Source: Clostridium sp. D53t1_180928_C8 (GTDB taxonomy: Bacteria > Bacillota > Clostridia > Clostridiales > Clostridiaceae). Taken from it: a stretch of 64,000 nucleotides of DNA. The first letter of the stretch is position 1; every line of letters starts with the position of its first letter. The notes under the pieces are model-generated. The model was not told where the DNA came from and ran no database searches. It worked only from the letters and a program-made list of their open reading frames with translations. A program made the translations under genes and the position numbers. The DNA lies in contig NZ_JADPEL010000014.1 of the NCBI RefSeq assembly GCF_015667795.1, positions 24,521 to 88,520 of the forward strand. Reading direction: 5' to 3'. Below are positions 1 to 8,805 of this stretch, piece after piece.

Positions 1-903
1 TTGATGGGGTCAATAATAGCTAAAATAGGTATTAAATATAGTCTTAACTCTTATAGCGATGTTCTAAAAATAATAAGTCCTAATTTATTAGGTAAAATAA
101 CAGGAATAATAACAACCTTTTATTTAATTTCTAGTGCATCAATTATTCTAGCTGGAAGTGGTGCTTTAATTAATCAATTTTTTGGTATCCCAAAAATTAT
201 TGGTTCTCTAATTATGCTATGTATAGCTTGTATATTTTTATTAAGAGATACCGAAGGTCTTATTGAAGTAAATTCATTTATTGTTCCAGCTTTATTAGGT
301 ACAATTACTCTTATTCTAGTGCTATATTTTTTATTTTGTAAAGACTCTATTTCATTACAACATATTGCTAGCTTTGAACCTCCTAAAAAAGGTGTTTTTG
401 TTTCTACAATACTTTATGCAGGATATAACATACTTTGCTGTTCTGGTGTATTAGTTCCATTAAGTAATGAAACTAAAAATTCTAAGATAATGGTTTACGG
501 AGTTGCATTTGGGGCTTTAGGCCTAACATTATTATCTGGAGCTATTAACTTATTGTTGCTAGCTAATCAACCATATATATTTGAACTTGAAATACCATTA
601 CTTCTAGTTGCCCAAAGATTTGGAACTGTTATTCAAGCTCTATTATTAGTAATAATTTGGCTTGAAATGTTCTCTACCGAAGTTTCAGATGTTTACTCAA
701 TTAGTAAAACATTAGAACAAACTTTTAATATTAAATTTAAAAAAGGAATCTTTATTGTTTTAGCTGTAGCTCTACCAATATCACAAATTGGATTTTCAAA
801 TTTAATCTCAACACTCTATCCTCTTTTTGGTTTACTTAGCTTAATATTTATAACACAATGTATTTATTTCTATTATAAACATAAATCCGAGCTTAATAGT
901 TAA
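1..903 (+). CDS. YkvI-like polytopic membrane protein, 5' end cut by window edge
   Basis: Integral membrane protein made almost wholly of hydrophobic helices (about eight or nine in the visible 300 residues), with small-residue stretches such as LAGSGAL near residue 52 that resemble the YkvI/COG3949 family. The family is usually about 340-360 residues, so the first one or two helices probably lie left of base 1; the TTG/ATG at the window edge is not a credible start because no ribosome site can be seen. Substrate and function are unknown; the family is thought to be transporter-like. It is convergent with sleC. Family call moderate, function open. Confidence 0.6.
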   Translation: MMGSIIAKIGIKYSLNSYSDVLKIISPNLLGKITGIITTFYLISSASIILAGSGALINQFFGIPKIIGSLIMLCIACIFLLRDTEGLIEVNSFIVPALLGTITLILVLYFLFCKDSISLQHIASFEPPKKGVFVSTILYAGYNILCCSGVLVPLSNETKNSKIMVYGVAFGALGLTLLSGAINLLLLANQPYIFELEIPLLLVAQRFGTVIQALLLVIIWLEMFSTEVSDVYSISKTLEQTFNIKFKKGIFIVLAVALPISQIGFSNLISTLYPLFGLLSLIFITQCIYFYYKHKSELNS

Positions 904-1055
904 ATTGCGAACTAAAACTTAGATACCACTTTTCTGAAAATCAATGGCTTTAAAACTTTAATTTATAATTTAAAGCTGATTTCCCCTAAAATTAACAACT
1001 TATCATACAAATTTGTAGCAAGAATTGTTAACTATATGGTGGGGAACTAAGAAAA

Positions 1056-1264
1056 ACAGTGAAGATAAAAAATGAAATATTAATTTGGAGGGAAGCATTG
1101 AAATTGAGCTGTATAATTTAATAATTTATGTAGTAAAACTTGCCTGAAGAAGTTTTTAACATTTGAAGCTTTAGCAAATTTTACAGAATCAATTATATAA
1201 ATTTAAATTCAAAACTTCACTACTTCCCGTAAAAGTAATATTCCATTTTCATCCTCACTGTAGT
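1056..1264. repeat. Imperfect inverted repeat / relic between convergent genes
   Basis: The 377-base gap between the YkvI-like gene and sleC has no intact gene. Bases 1056-1108 read on plus and 1212-1264 read on minus are about 78% alike over roughly 46 positions, sharing the blocks ACAGTGA, AATATTA and GGGAAG. The minus arm reads, in frame directly after the sleC stop, as a short tail ending ...GILLLREVVKF then stop. They may be two decayed copies of the end of one gene, or a palindromic element. Confidence 0.45.
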
Positions 1265-1280
1265 TCGAAGTTTTATTCAA

Positions 1281-2615
1281 TTAAGCGTCAAAGTAGTTTA
1301 TTTTCGGTATTTCTTTTGAGTTCATGATATCAAATGATAGTGGTGGAACAAATACTTTTTGATTAACAGATGATCTTAATTCTGCAATTCTTGTTACACC
1401 AACATAAACATCTGATATCTTATACCAGGTTGCATAATCTACAACTCCTGTTTGTGGTAAGTTAAATACACTTTGGAATACCTTAACCGCTTCTTGAGTC
1501 TTTTGACCATATACTCCATCAACTGCAGACTTAGGTATTAATGGATAGTTTTGAGCTATTCTATTTAATTGATTTTGAATTGTTTCAACTTCTGAACCAC
1601 TAGATCCTATAGTTAAATCATATCCTGGATAAGAACTTGGACTTCCTTTTACAATTTCTGCAGTAACTAATTCTATATCATTTCCATAATAATTTGTTAA
1701 TATCTCATAAGGTGTTTTGCCTTGATCACCTAAATATTTGCTTCCCCACTGAGTCATCCATCCTGGACATTGAACATTCTTACCATCACAATATTGTGTT
1801 AATAATGGTTGTTTTCTTCCCATCCTTCTTATATAGCTTGAAAAAATATCATCAACAACCACACTTATACTGTCATAAATATTTCTTCCATAAGTAAAAG
1901 CATGATCATATGCTGTTGAATTTGTAATATCGTAGTTTTTACCTTTTCCCTTATACCATTCTGTATAAATTCTATTTAATGTAAAAGATATTATCGCATA
2001 TATATTAGCTCTTATTGTACTTTCAGGCCACGTTGAATAAATCTCACAAGATGCTACATTTTTAATATAATCCTTATATAGAACCTTATAATTTGGTGCT
2101 GAATCATTACTTGGTGTACCTGTATGAACAGTTATAAATTCTGGAACTACTGGTTTAGGAAGTACTACTCCACTAGTTGGTGGTGGTAATGGTTTATCAA
2201 CCTCTTCTGGAATTTTTGCTGGATAATCTCCATTTAATGTGTTAGGTCCAATATTTATTACCTCTGCTCTTGATGGACCTCTTCTATTACTTTTTATTAA
2301 TTGACATTGTTGTATAGCTGTTTGCGTCGGAAAGACCTGAACCCCATTTATAACAAGTGTTTCAAATCCATCCCTTTCAATTTTTAAATCATATAAACTA
2401 TATGGTGTAGGTTGTGATGGTTGTTGTGAATACTCTAAAGGAGGAGCATCTAATTCTATTGTTTGCGATTCACCTGATGAATTTGTTACTAAATTTACCT
2501 CCTTACTATCCCCCTTCTGTCCTGTAGATGGTACTAATACTGCCTTACTTCCATCTACTGGTATATACGTATCACCTACAAAACATTGTATTTTTAATCT
2601 ACCTTTATCAGCCAT
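1281..2615 (-). CDS. sleC: Spore cortex-lytic enzyme SleC (pro-form)
   Basis: SleC degrades the spore cortex peptidoglycan during germination after a Csp subtilase cuts the pro-enzyme. The 444 residues match the family length. N-terminal pre/pro region is about 1-150; the stretch SGVVLPKPVVPEF (148-160) corresponds to the region where C. perfringens SleC is cut. The SpoIID-like lytic core is about 170-320 (KDYIKNVASCEIYSTWP, NRIYTEWY, AYDHAFTYGRN, QYCDG, MTQWGSKYLGDQG). A PG_binding_1 domain covers 335-402. The start has AGGAGTAATT before ATG. It lies 72 bases downstream of the csp gene, so the protease and its substrate are neighbours; GCATATT at 2649-2655 could be the -35 of a sigma-E type promoter of its own. 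Confidence 0.93.
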   Translation of the reverse strand: MADKGRLKIQCFVGDTYIPVDGSKAVLVPSTGQKGDSKEVNLVTNSSGESQTIELDAPPLEYSQQPSQPTPYSLYDLKIERDGFETLVINGVQVFPTQTAIQQCQLIKSNRRGPSRAEVINIGPNTLNGDYPAKIPEEVDKPLPPPTSGVVLPKPVVPEFITVHTGTPSNDSAPNYKVLYKDYIKNVASCEIYSTWPESTIRANIYAIISFTLNRIYTEWYKGKGKNYDITNSTAYDHAFTYGRNIYDSISVVVDDIFSSYIRRMGRKQPLLTQYCDGKNVQCPGWMTQWGSKYLGDQGKTPYEILTNYYGNDIELVTAEIVKGSPSSYPGYDLTIGSSGSEVETIQNQLNRIAQNYPLIPKSAVDGVYGQKTQEAVKVFQSVFNLPQTGVVDYATWYKISDVYVGVTRIAELRSSVNQKVFVPPLSFDIMNSKEIPKINYFDA

Positions 2616-2687
2616 AATTACTCCTCAATATATTAATCCATTAATATTAATATGCTTTTCATTCAGCTTTAGTTACTAACACTATAT

Positions 2688-5600
2688 CTATTTAGGCCTT
2701 CTAATAAATAAATTTCCAATACTGTATTCGTCATAATTCTCTTCATTTCTAGCACTATCTTTTTCTTGATAAATTTCTTTTATTGTATCGAATACTCCTT
2801 GCAAGCTAAAGGTCCCATATCCCCACTCTCTATTTGGATAAATATCTCCACTTCTTGTTTTTGCCCCGGCAATGATGTAGGTCTTTACTTGAGGAGTATA
2901 TATTGATTCTTGATTTTTATTAACTATTGCCCATTGTAAAATTAAAGCACATCCACCTGCTACTACGGCTCCTGCTACAGAACCTCCGCTTGCAACTCCT
3001 ATTCCTCCCCCTGGTTTAATAATAGTTGCATTTATACCTCCTGCCGCTATATCAGGTTTTATTCTATTATCTCTTGTATATCCTCTACCTGATTCACTTA
3101 CAACTGAATTATTATTTTGATTATAATAAGCTACACTAATTGCCCCATTTACTGTACTTGGTACTGTTAATGTTGTAATCTCTGTAGAGTTTAATAACTT
3201 GGTATCTTCTTCTAATAATTCTCGTTGTGGAATCCAAGCATAATACTTTCCATCAACTATATACTTACCCTTTAACCTAAACTTCCATATTCCTTCTCTT
3301 AAATTACTTGCTTTAATAATAATTAAAGAATCTCCTGTTACATAATCAGGACTACTAAAATTTATAATCATTTCCGTGCCTTCATAAGTAAATTTTATTT
3401 TTTCGTTTCTAGCCAATTTCGATGTTAAATTATCAATAATCTCTCCTGATGGTGATACTATTGATAATGTTACAATATTAGGCTTATTTATATATATTTG
3501 AATTGGTAATATTCTTTGATTTTTTCCTGCTCTAAGTTCAATATCTTTAACATCATCATTAGCTTCAATTATCCCTTCAACATGAGTTTCCGTATTTCCT
3601 TGATTTCCAGTGTTAGTTACTACAATCGTTCCTACCTGCCTTGAATAGTTTTCTATCGGTCTTTCTATAATACCCTCACCGGAATGCGATGCCATATTAG
3701 TACCAAGTGGTATATATATAACTATAGGTCTATTAAGTTCATTTCCTACAGAACCTGCATATCGTAACCCTAAAAGTACATTCCAAGGTGTATATCCTTG
3801 TTTTTTAGTATCTATATAAGCTTCTTTTAGTTCATATTCATTTGCTTTTTGCAACTTTACTATAACAAATTCACAATCCGGGGCAGCTCCTTTTAATTCT
3901 GGATTAATTCCCCTACCTCCAATAATTCCTGCTACCATAGTTCCGTGCCCTACTTCATCTTTTGATTCAACTATAGCATAAGGATCTTCTCCTTTTGCTT
4001 TAGCTGATATAGCTTCTGTTATTTGTTCCTCTGTATATTCTCTTCCATATTTTATACCATAAATTTCTTTATCTTGATTAGTTAAAGTTTGATCCCATAT
4101 TCTAAATACCCTAGATGTTCCATCTTCCCTTTGAAATTCTTCACTTAAATAATCTATACCAGTATCAATTATTCCTACTAGAACTCCCCTTCCATTTAAC
4201 CTTAAATATGGATTATTATTAAAATCTGGTGCCCCACTTGCATCAATAGGAGATATCTCGCTTAATGTTAATATCGGCGTTAAATCAAAATCAACTATAT
4301 TATTAGCTAATTTTCTTATTTCTTCAACTTTATCAATAGGAGTTATTATTATTGCAAAAGCCTCAGATATCATTACTCCTTTTACCCCAGGAATTGAAAG
4401 TATCTCCTCAAATCTTTTTTTATTAGCCACCTCTATTAATAGAACAATATTATTCTGATTTACTTTACTATCGCTTACAGTATTTGATATCATATTATTT
4501 ATTCCTTCATTATTAGAGCTATTTACTATATTAGGGTCAGATGAAGATTTTTCAGTTACATCTGTACTTATATTTGAATTATTCTTAGGTTCATCCTGCC
4601 TAGTTAATTCATCATATCTAGCTCCTAATTGATTCATAGTTAATTTCAAACTATTATATGCACAAACTTCACCATAGCCCCAAGCTGGATTCGGATAAAT
4701 TACATCCCTTCTTTCCTTCTTTGCACCAACAACTAGATAATACTTTAACCTTTCTCCATAAAGATAAGGATCATTTTGTTTTACTATTCCCCATTGCATC
4801 ATTAATGCACATATCCCAGTAACATTCGGTGTAGCCATTGATGTTCCTGTTTTTCTATCAAATGATTTATCAGGAATTGTAGAATAAATATTTTCTCCTG
4901 GAGCTACTATATCTGGTTTAATATATTGACCAACATACTGATTTCCTCTACCACTAAATGGTGATATATTATTAGTTAGATAGTTATAACTTCCAACAGA
5001 AATAATATTATTTACTGTAGCTGGAATTCCTAATGTATTATCTATTGTTGGATCTAAAAATTTTGTAGTTACATTTAATCCTTCTGATATTGGTAACCAT
5101 ATATTAAAAATTCCCGTATAATTATTAACTCTTTTAATTATTAGCTTCCATTGACCAGATGTTACAAACTCATTGACACCACTAAGTATTATTCCTATTT
5201 CTCCACTAATATCAAAAGGCTTAGCTCCTGTGTTATACATTTGATAAACACTGCCACCTATCCTACCTTCTCTAAATCCTTCTGCTAAAAATACTTCTCC
5301 ACTGCTTATTCCAGAAGGAGATATAATCTCTATACTAACTTCTGGTAAAATAGATTTATATATGTTTAATGCTATAATAGTCTCTACATCCCCAACATTA
5401 AAATAAATTTCATTTACAGCTTTTAATTCACCTGAAATATGATGTGCGGCTTCACCTTCATTTCCTGCTGCAATTACTATAGTCTCCCTTTCTAAAATTG
5501 CTGTTATACTTATATATTGCTCTAATAGACTACTACCATTATGTGCTCCATCATTTGTACTCAAACTCATATTAATAACTAATGGTAATCCCAACTCTTT

Positions 5601-6410
5601 TGACTTATCTCTTAAAAATTTAAGACCTCGCATTATTTGACTACTAAGTGCAAATCTAGTTCTTGCAACCTTAACCATTGCTATAGAACTTTTAGGTGCT
5701 ACACCATAAAATTTTTTATCTATTTTTCCACCAGCACAAGCAATACCAGCTACATGTGTTCCGTGCCCAACTATATCTACAGAATTAACTATTGAAAATG
5801 GATCTGTTGCCTGTAATGCTTTATTTATTATTTCACTATCATATATTTTTCCCCCTTGCTCTAAATCATAAATATATTTAATTCTAGTGGTTCCATCATC
5901 ATTTATAAATGCAGGATGAGTATAATCTATACCAGTATCTATAAAACCAACTAATACCCCTTGTCCATCCAAATCGTATGAACTTACAACTTGTGGAATA
6001 CATGATACTCTATTAGCTTGATCATCTGTAATATATAAGCTTTTAGGCAATTCTATATATTGAATAAGAGGATTTAACGCTAAATCTATCAACTTATCCA
6101 CAGGAATTACTACAATTCCGAAATTATATCCTAAATCCTCATACTTCCCTCCCAACTTATCCACAGATTCTGATACTTTATCCACACTATCCCCAGAAAT
6201 GATAACAACCTCTATTTGTGGCTCTATATTTTGTGATAAAAAACTATTTGATATATTCAATTTTCCTAAAACCTGTGCTGGGAAATTTTTTAATAATCCT
6301 AAATAATTCTTATTTAAATACTTAGTTTCTATATTATCAACCCCACATAAAATTGCTTTATATAGTATATGCTTATATATGTTTTTTGTATTAACAAAAA
6401 AAAAGTGCAA
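2688..6410 (-). CDS. Tandem-subtilase germination protease, Csp family (CspBA-like fusion)
   Basis: Serine protease family S8, expected to activate pro-SleC. Two complete Csp units are fused. Unit 1: prodomain about 60-125, Asp158 (GFIDTG), His216 (GHGTHV), Asn317, Ser524 (GTSMATP). A Ser/Asn-rich linker covers about 600-655. Unit 2: prodomain about 655-720, Asp749 (GIIDTG), His822 (GHGTMV), Asn936, Ser1144 (GGSVAGA in place of GTSMATP). So both triads are present by motif, but the second serine loop is abnormal. C. difficile CspBA is a comparable fusion in which the second unit is a pseudoprotease. The TTG at 6410 lies inside the terminator of the upstream gene and has no ribosome site, so the real start is downstream and unresolved. 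Confidence 0.88.
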   Translation of the reverse strand: MHFFFVNTKNIYKHILYKAILCGVDNIETKYLNKNYLGLLKNFPAQVLGKLNISNSFLSQNIEPQIEVVIISGDSVDKVSESVDKLGGKYEDLGYNFGIVVIPVDKLIDLALNPLIQYIELPKSLYITDDQANRVSCIPQVVSSYDLDGQGVLVGFIDTGIDYTHPAFINDDGTTRIKYIYDLEQGGKIYDSEIINKALQATDPFSIVNSVDIVGHGTHVAGIACAGGKIDKKFYGVAPKSSIAMVKVARTRFALSSQIMRGLKFLRDKSKELGLPLVINMSLSTNDGAHNGSSLLEQYISITAILERETIVIAAGNEGEAAHHISGELKAVNEIYFNVGDVETIIALNIYKSILPEVSIEIISPSGISSGEVFLAEGFREGRIGGSVYQMYNTGAKPFDISGEIGIILSGVNEFVTSGQWKLIIKRVNNYTGIFNIWLPISEGLNVTTKFLDPTIDNTLGIPATVNNIISVGSYNYLTNNISPFSGRGNQYVGQYIKPDIVAPGENIYSTIPDKSFDRKTGTSMATPNVTGICALMMQWGIVKQNDPYLYGERLKYYLVVGAKKERRDVIYPNPAWGYGEVCAYNSLKLTMNQLGARYDELTRQDEPKNNSNISTDVTEKSSSDPNIVNSSNNEGINNMISNTVSDSKVNQNNIVLLIEVANKKRFEEILSIPGVKGVMISEAFAIIITPIDKVEEIRKLANNIVDFDLTPILTLSEISPIDASGAPDFNNNPYLRLNGRGVLVGIIDTGIDYLSEEFQREDGTSRVFRIWDQTLTNQDKEIYGIKYGREYTEEQITEAISAKAKGEDPYAIVESKDEVGHGTMVAGIIGGRGINPELKGAAPDCEFVIVKLQKANEYELKEAYIDTKKQGYTPWNVLLGLRYAGSVGNELNRPIVIYIPLGTNMASHSGEGIIERPIENYSRQVGTIVVTNTGNQGNTETHVEGIIEANDDVKDIELRAGKNQRILPIQIYINKPNIVTLSIVSPSGEIIDNLTSKLARNEKIKFTYEGTEMIINFSSPDYVTGDSLIIIKASNLREGIWKFRLKGKYIVDGKYYAWIPQRELLEEDTKLLNSTEITTLTVPSTVNGAISVAYYNQNNNSVVSESGRGYTRDNRIKPDIAAGGINATIIKPGGGIGVASGGSVAGAVVAGGCALILQWAIVNKNQESIYTPQVKTYIIAGAKTRSGDIYPNREWGYGTFSLQGVFDTIKEIYQEKDSARNEENYDEYSIGNLFIRRPK
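6363..6389 (-). promoter_or_regulatory. Candidate mother-cell sporulation promoter (sigma-K type) for csp
   Basis: On the minus strand an AC (6388-6389) is followed after 16 bases by CATATACTA (6363-6371), matching the sigma-K pattern AC-N16-CATAnnnTA. It sits just downstream of the terminator of the preceding gene and just before csp, as expected for a sporulation gene of the mother cell. Recognised by eye only; AT-rich background makes chance matches possible. Confidence 0.45.
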
Positions 6411-6420
6411 TTAAGCACTT
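6396..6420 (-). terminator. Rho-independent terminator of the XRE regulator gene
   Basis: A 6-bp stem (6403-6408 with 6415-6420), a 6-base loop and a run of nine T on the minus strand. It follows the stop at 6423 by two bases. Confidence 0.85.
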
Positions 6421-6422
6421 TA

Positions 6423-7097
6423 TTACAATCTAATCTCTACTCTTTCTAATTTTGCAATTACTGATATTTCTTTACTTTCTAAAGTCTCAGTCATAAGAGT
6501 TCCTCCGTTGCTTACAAGTAATAACTTAGAATTTCCAAGACTCTTTATTTGTCTTATTTTTCTATTTCCCTTATAATCAACTAAGAATATTCCATTATTA
6601 CTTACTTCCTTTACTAAATGAGCAAAGGCTAAATCTCCTTGCATCATTCTAAACCCAGACATTTCATTATCCTGAATTTCTAAATACATAACTTTATCCT
6701 GCGGAAAACCTTCTACCTTATTTGAATGGATAGGTAACTCTATTTTCCCTTTAACATTTTTCAAACTATAATCATAAATTGGAACATTCTTTAAAACAGA
6801 TGAAAATGCATTATCCCATACTTCTTCAGTTTCAATTTTTGATGGCTTCTTATTAACTACAGCATAAGTTTTTCTCTCTTCCATTAATGCTTCATCAGTC
6901 ACTACCATACTTACATCATTTAAATCTACTTTTAAAATTTTAGCAGCCTTATCTATAAATGATTCCTGTACAATTCTTCTTCCTGTTTCAACTTCATTTA
7001 TAAATTTCTCTGCAACCCCTAACTTCTTTGCAAATGCCTTTTGTGTCATACCAGATTTTACTCTAGCTTCTTTTATTTTTTCACCAACTCTACTCAT
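6423..7097 (-). CDS. XRE-family regulator with C-terminal S24-like domain
   Basis: Cytoplasmic DNA-binding regulator. From the chosen start, residues 1-60 form a Cro/C1-type helix-turn-helix (GEKIKEARVKSGMTQKAFAKKLGV). The C-terminal half (about 120-220) looks like the LexA/CI S24 beta-domain (YLEIQDNEMSGFRMMQGDLAFAH, then GIFLVDYKGNRKIRQI); the Ser is in the usual DNEMSG place, but whether self-cleavage occurs cannot be judged. The frame is open back to 7139, but AAGG nine bases before the ATG at 7097 supports the later start (alternative ATG at 7103). It overlaps the DUF3783 gene by eight bases, so the two are probably one operon. Targets unknown. Confidence 0.75.
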   Translation of the reverse strand: MSRVGEKIKEARVKSGMTQKAFAKKLGVAEKFINEVETGRRIVQESFIDKAAKILKVDLNDVSMVVTDEALMEERKTYAVVNKKPSKIETEEVWDNAFSSVLKNVPIYDYSLKNVKGKIELPIHSNKVEGFPQDKVMYLEIQDNEMSGFRMMQGDLAFAHLVKEVSNNGIFLVDYKGNRKIRQIKSLGNSKLLLVSNGGTLMTETLESKEISVIAKLERVEIRL

Positions 7098-7464
7098 TGT
7101 CATTTTCCTTTCTAACTTTTGAATACCATTCTTTCTCATCTTTTAAATGCTTAATAAGATAGTTTATCTTCCAATTAATTGACTGCTCAGTTACTACAGC
7201 TAAAATTCCATCCTTAATCTTTTCCCTAGTATCAATTATCGCTTTTCTAAGTTCATTCTCTGATAAATTATTATATAATATTACTTTCTCCTTAATTGGA
7301 TTGCAATTAAATATATCTAATCTAGTACCTTTTAATACATCCATTAATGTCATTTCGCACATTTCAGGAGTTATTTCTATTATCTTATATCCAAACTCAC
7401 TTAAGTTTAATAACTCTATATTAGATAATCCATATACTAAAATACATTTATTATTATCAAGCAT
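7090..7464 (-). CDS. DUF3783 domain protein
   Basis: Small cytoplasmic protein of about 124 residues recognised as the DUF3783 family from the core with KVILYNNLSENELRKAI and the following AVVTEQSINWKINYLIKHL. No catalytic motif is visible and the function of the family is unknown. The start at 7464 is preceded by AAAGGGGTGTTTGT; the frame extends to 7485 without better signals. It is translationally coupled to the XRE/S24-like gene downstream, so it may serve the same regulatory unit. Confidence 0.7.
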   Translation of the reverse strand: MLDNNKCILVYGLSNIELLNLSEFGYKIIEITPEMCEMTLMDVLKGTRLDIFNCNPIKEKVILYNNLSENELRKAIIDTREKIKDGILAVVTEQSINWKINYLIKHLKDEKEWYSKVRKENDNE

Positions 7465-7499
7465 ACAAACACCCCTTTTATACATGAAGATTTAATTTT

Positions 7500-7558
7500 A
7501 GGCTGCATTAAAAATTAATGTGAAAATAAAAATATTCACATCTTATTTAATACAGCCT
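7500..7558. repeat. Long imperfect hairpin downstream of the cyclophilin gene
   Basis: Arms 7500-7524 and 7535-7558 (AGGCTG...TGTGAA with TTCACA...CAGCCT) pair over about 20 positions with a few mismatches. It lies between the cyclophilin stop and the DUF3783 promoter region. It has no good T run, so it is either a weak terminator of the cyclophilin gene or a separate palindromic element. Confidence 0.5.
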
Positions 7559-7581
7559 ATCACTCATAAAAGCCTTCTATA

Positions 7582-8106
7582 TTAGTCTTCTATTATTTCA
7601 GGTTCTTCAAACTTCTCTCCAAAAGTATCTACAGTTACTTTCTTCATTACTTGATCCTCATATGGTTTATCACTATAGTCTCTCTTAGTGTTAACTATCT
7701 TTGTAGCAACATCTAATCCTTCTATAATCTTTCCAAATGAAGCATATTGTCCATCTAGGTGTGGTGCATCTTCAACCATTATAAAGAATTGACTACCTGC
7801 TGAATCTGGGTGCATTGCTCTAGCCATAGATAAAACACCTTTTGTATGTTTTAAATTATTTGCAACTCCGTTTCTTGAGAATTCACCTTTTATACTATAT
7901 CCAGGACCTCCAATTCCCATTCCTTCTGGACATCCACCTTGAATCATAAATCCTGGTATTACTCTATGGAATATTAATCCATCATAAAATCCTCTATTTA
8001 TTAAATCAACAAAATTTCTAACTGTATTTGGGGCTACTTCTGGATATAACTCCGCTTTCATTATATCTCCATTTTCCATTTCTATAGTTACTATAGGGTT
8101 TTTCAT
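7582..8106 (-). CDS. Peptidyl-prolyl cis-trans isomerase, cyclophilin type
   Basis: Cyclophilin that catalyses proline isomerisation in folding proteins; no signal peptide, so cytoplasmic. The 174 residues show the family core: LIFHRVIPGFMIQGG near 45-60 with the catalytic Arg of FHRVIPGF, LSMARAMHPDSAGSQFFI near 90-110, and LDGQYASFGKI near 120. Trp of the cyclosporin-binding loop is replaced by Tyr (QYASFG), as is common in bacterial members. The start has GTGAGGTAATTA upstream. It appears to be a single-gene unit. Family assignment is firm. Confidence 0.93.
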   Translation of the reverse strand: MKNPIVTIEMENGDIMKAELYPEVAPNTVRNFVDLINRGFYDGLIFHRVIPGFMIQGGCPEGMGIGGPGYSIKGEFSRNGVANNLKHTKGVLSMARAMHPDSAGSQFFIMVEDAPHLDGQYASFGKIIEGLDVATKIVNTKRDYSDKPYEDQVMKKVTVDTFGEKFEEPEIIED

Positions 8107-8285
8107 ATTAATTACCTCACTTTCATTTTTTGGTATAATTTATTATTATCATATTTCTATACACTAATTCAATGTTTTATAAAAATTTTATATAAATTTT
8201 TACTTCAACTACACCTAATATCATTGAATAAATAACACTAAAGCAAGTATTTAAGTCATGAAATTGAAGTTCAGAAACTCACTTA

Positions 8286-8314
8286 AAAGAAAAAAAGCCT
8301 CGAAAATCGAAGCT
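8286..8314 (-). terminator. Terminator of the STAS-like gene
   Basis: An 8-bp stem with one mismatch (8296-8303 with 8307-8314) followed on minus by a T-rich run. The rest of 8107-8374 is AT-rich and shows no gene. Confidence 0.75.
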
Positions 8315-8374
8315 AAATAGGTTTTAACTAATAAAAAAACGAAACTTTAAAATATATTTAATTTGAGTCTTTAT

Positions 8375-8653
8375 TTATTGTTGAAAAGCAGTTCCTAGAA
8401 CTACTCTTGAATAATCACTATAGTTTGATAAATTTTTAACATCTATTTGTTTAAAAATGTAGTCTCTTCCAAATTTATTTATTAAATCACTAAATAAACA
8501 CATTAAAAAAGTTGATGGGATTCTATCTAATCCACAAAAATCTAAGCTTATCCCATTATCTAAATTATTTTTTACTATCTCTCTTAATAATATAGCGTCC
8601 TCTATTGAATATCTCTCTCCTAAGAAATCCTTTATTTTTATATTCATACTCAT
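8375..8653 (-). CDS. STAS-like (DUF4325) domain protein
   Basis: Small cytoplasmic protein, 92 residues, resembling the DUF4325/STAS-like family: IKIKDFLGERYSIEDAILLREIV, ISLDFCGLDRIPSTFLMCLFSDLINKFG. Proteins of this family occur next to anti-sigma-like ATPases or restriction-type systems, but no such partner is adjacent here. The Ser-Thr in RIPSTF is at the place where STAS domains carry a phosphorylatable Ser, which is only suggestive. It has its own terminator and an upstream AT-rich promoter region, so it is probably monocistronic. The role is unknown. Confidence 0.65.
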   Translation of the reverse strand: MSMNIKIKDFLGERYSIEDAILLREIVKNNLDNGISLDFCGLDRIPSTFLMCLFSDLINKFGRDYIFKQIDVKNLSNYSDYSRVVLGTAFQQ

Positions 8654-8779
8654 TACCCCAATCTCCTTTTTTAAATATTCTGAAAATTCCCTCTACAATA
8701 ATAATATATACAATTTTCAGAATATTGTCAATGATTTAACAATTATTTTTTAATAATTTCCTTTTATTTAAAATTTTAA

Positions 8780-8803
8780 TAAAAAAAACGCCTTATGGCG
8801 TTT
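8780..8803 (-). terminator. Terminator of murI
   Basis: Perfect 7-bp stem AAACGCC/GGCGTTT (8786-8792 with 8797-8803), four-base loop, followed on minus by a T run. It starts three bases after the murI stop. Confidence 0.9.
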
Positions 8804-8805
8804 CT

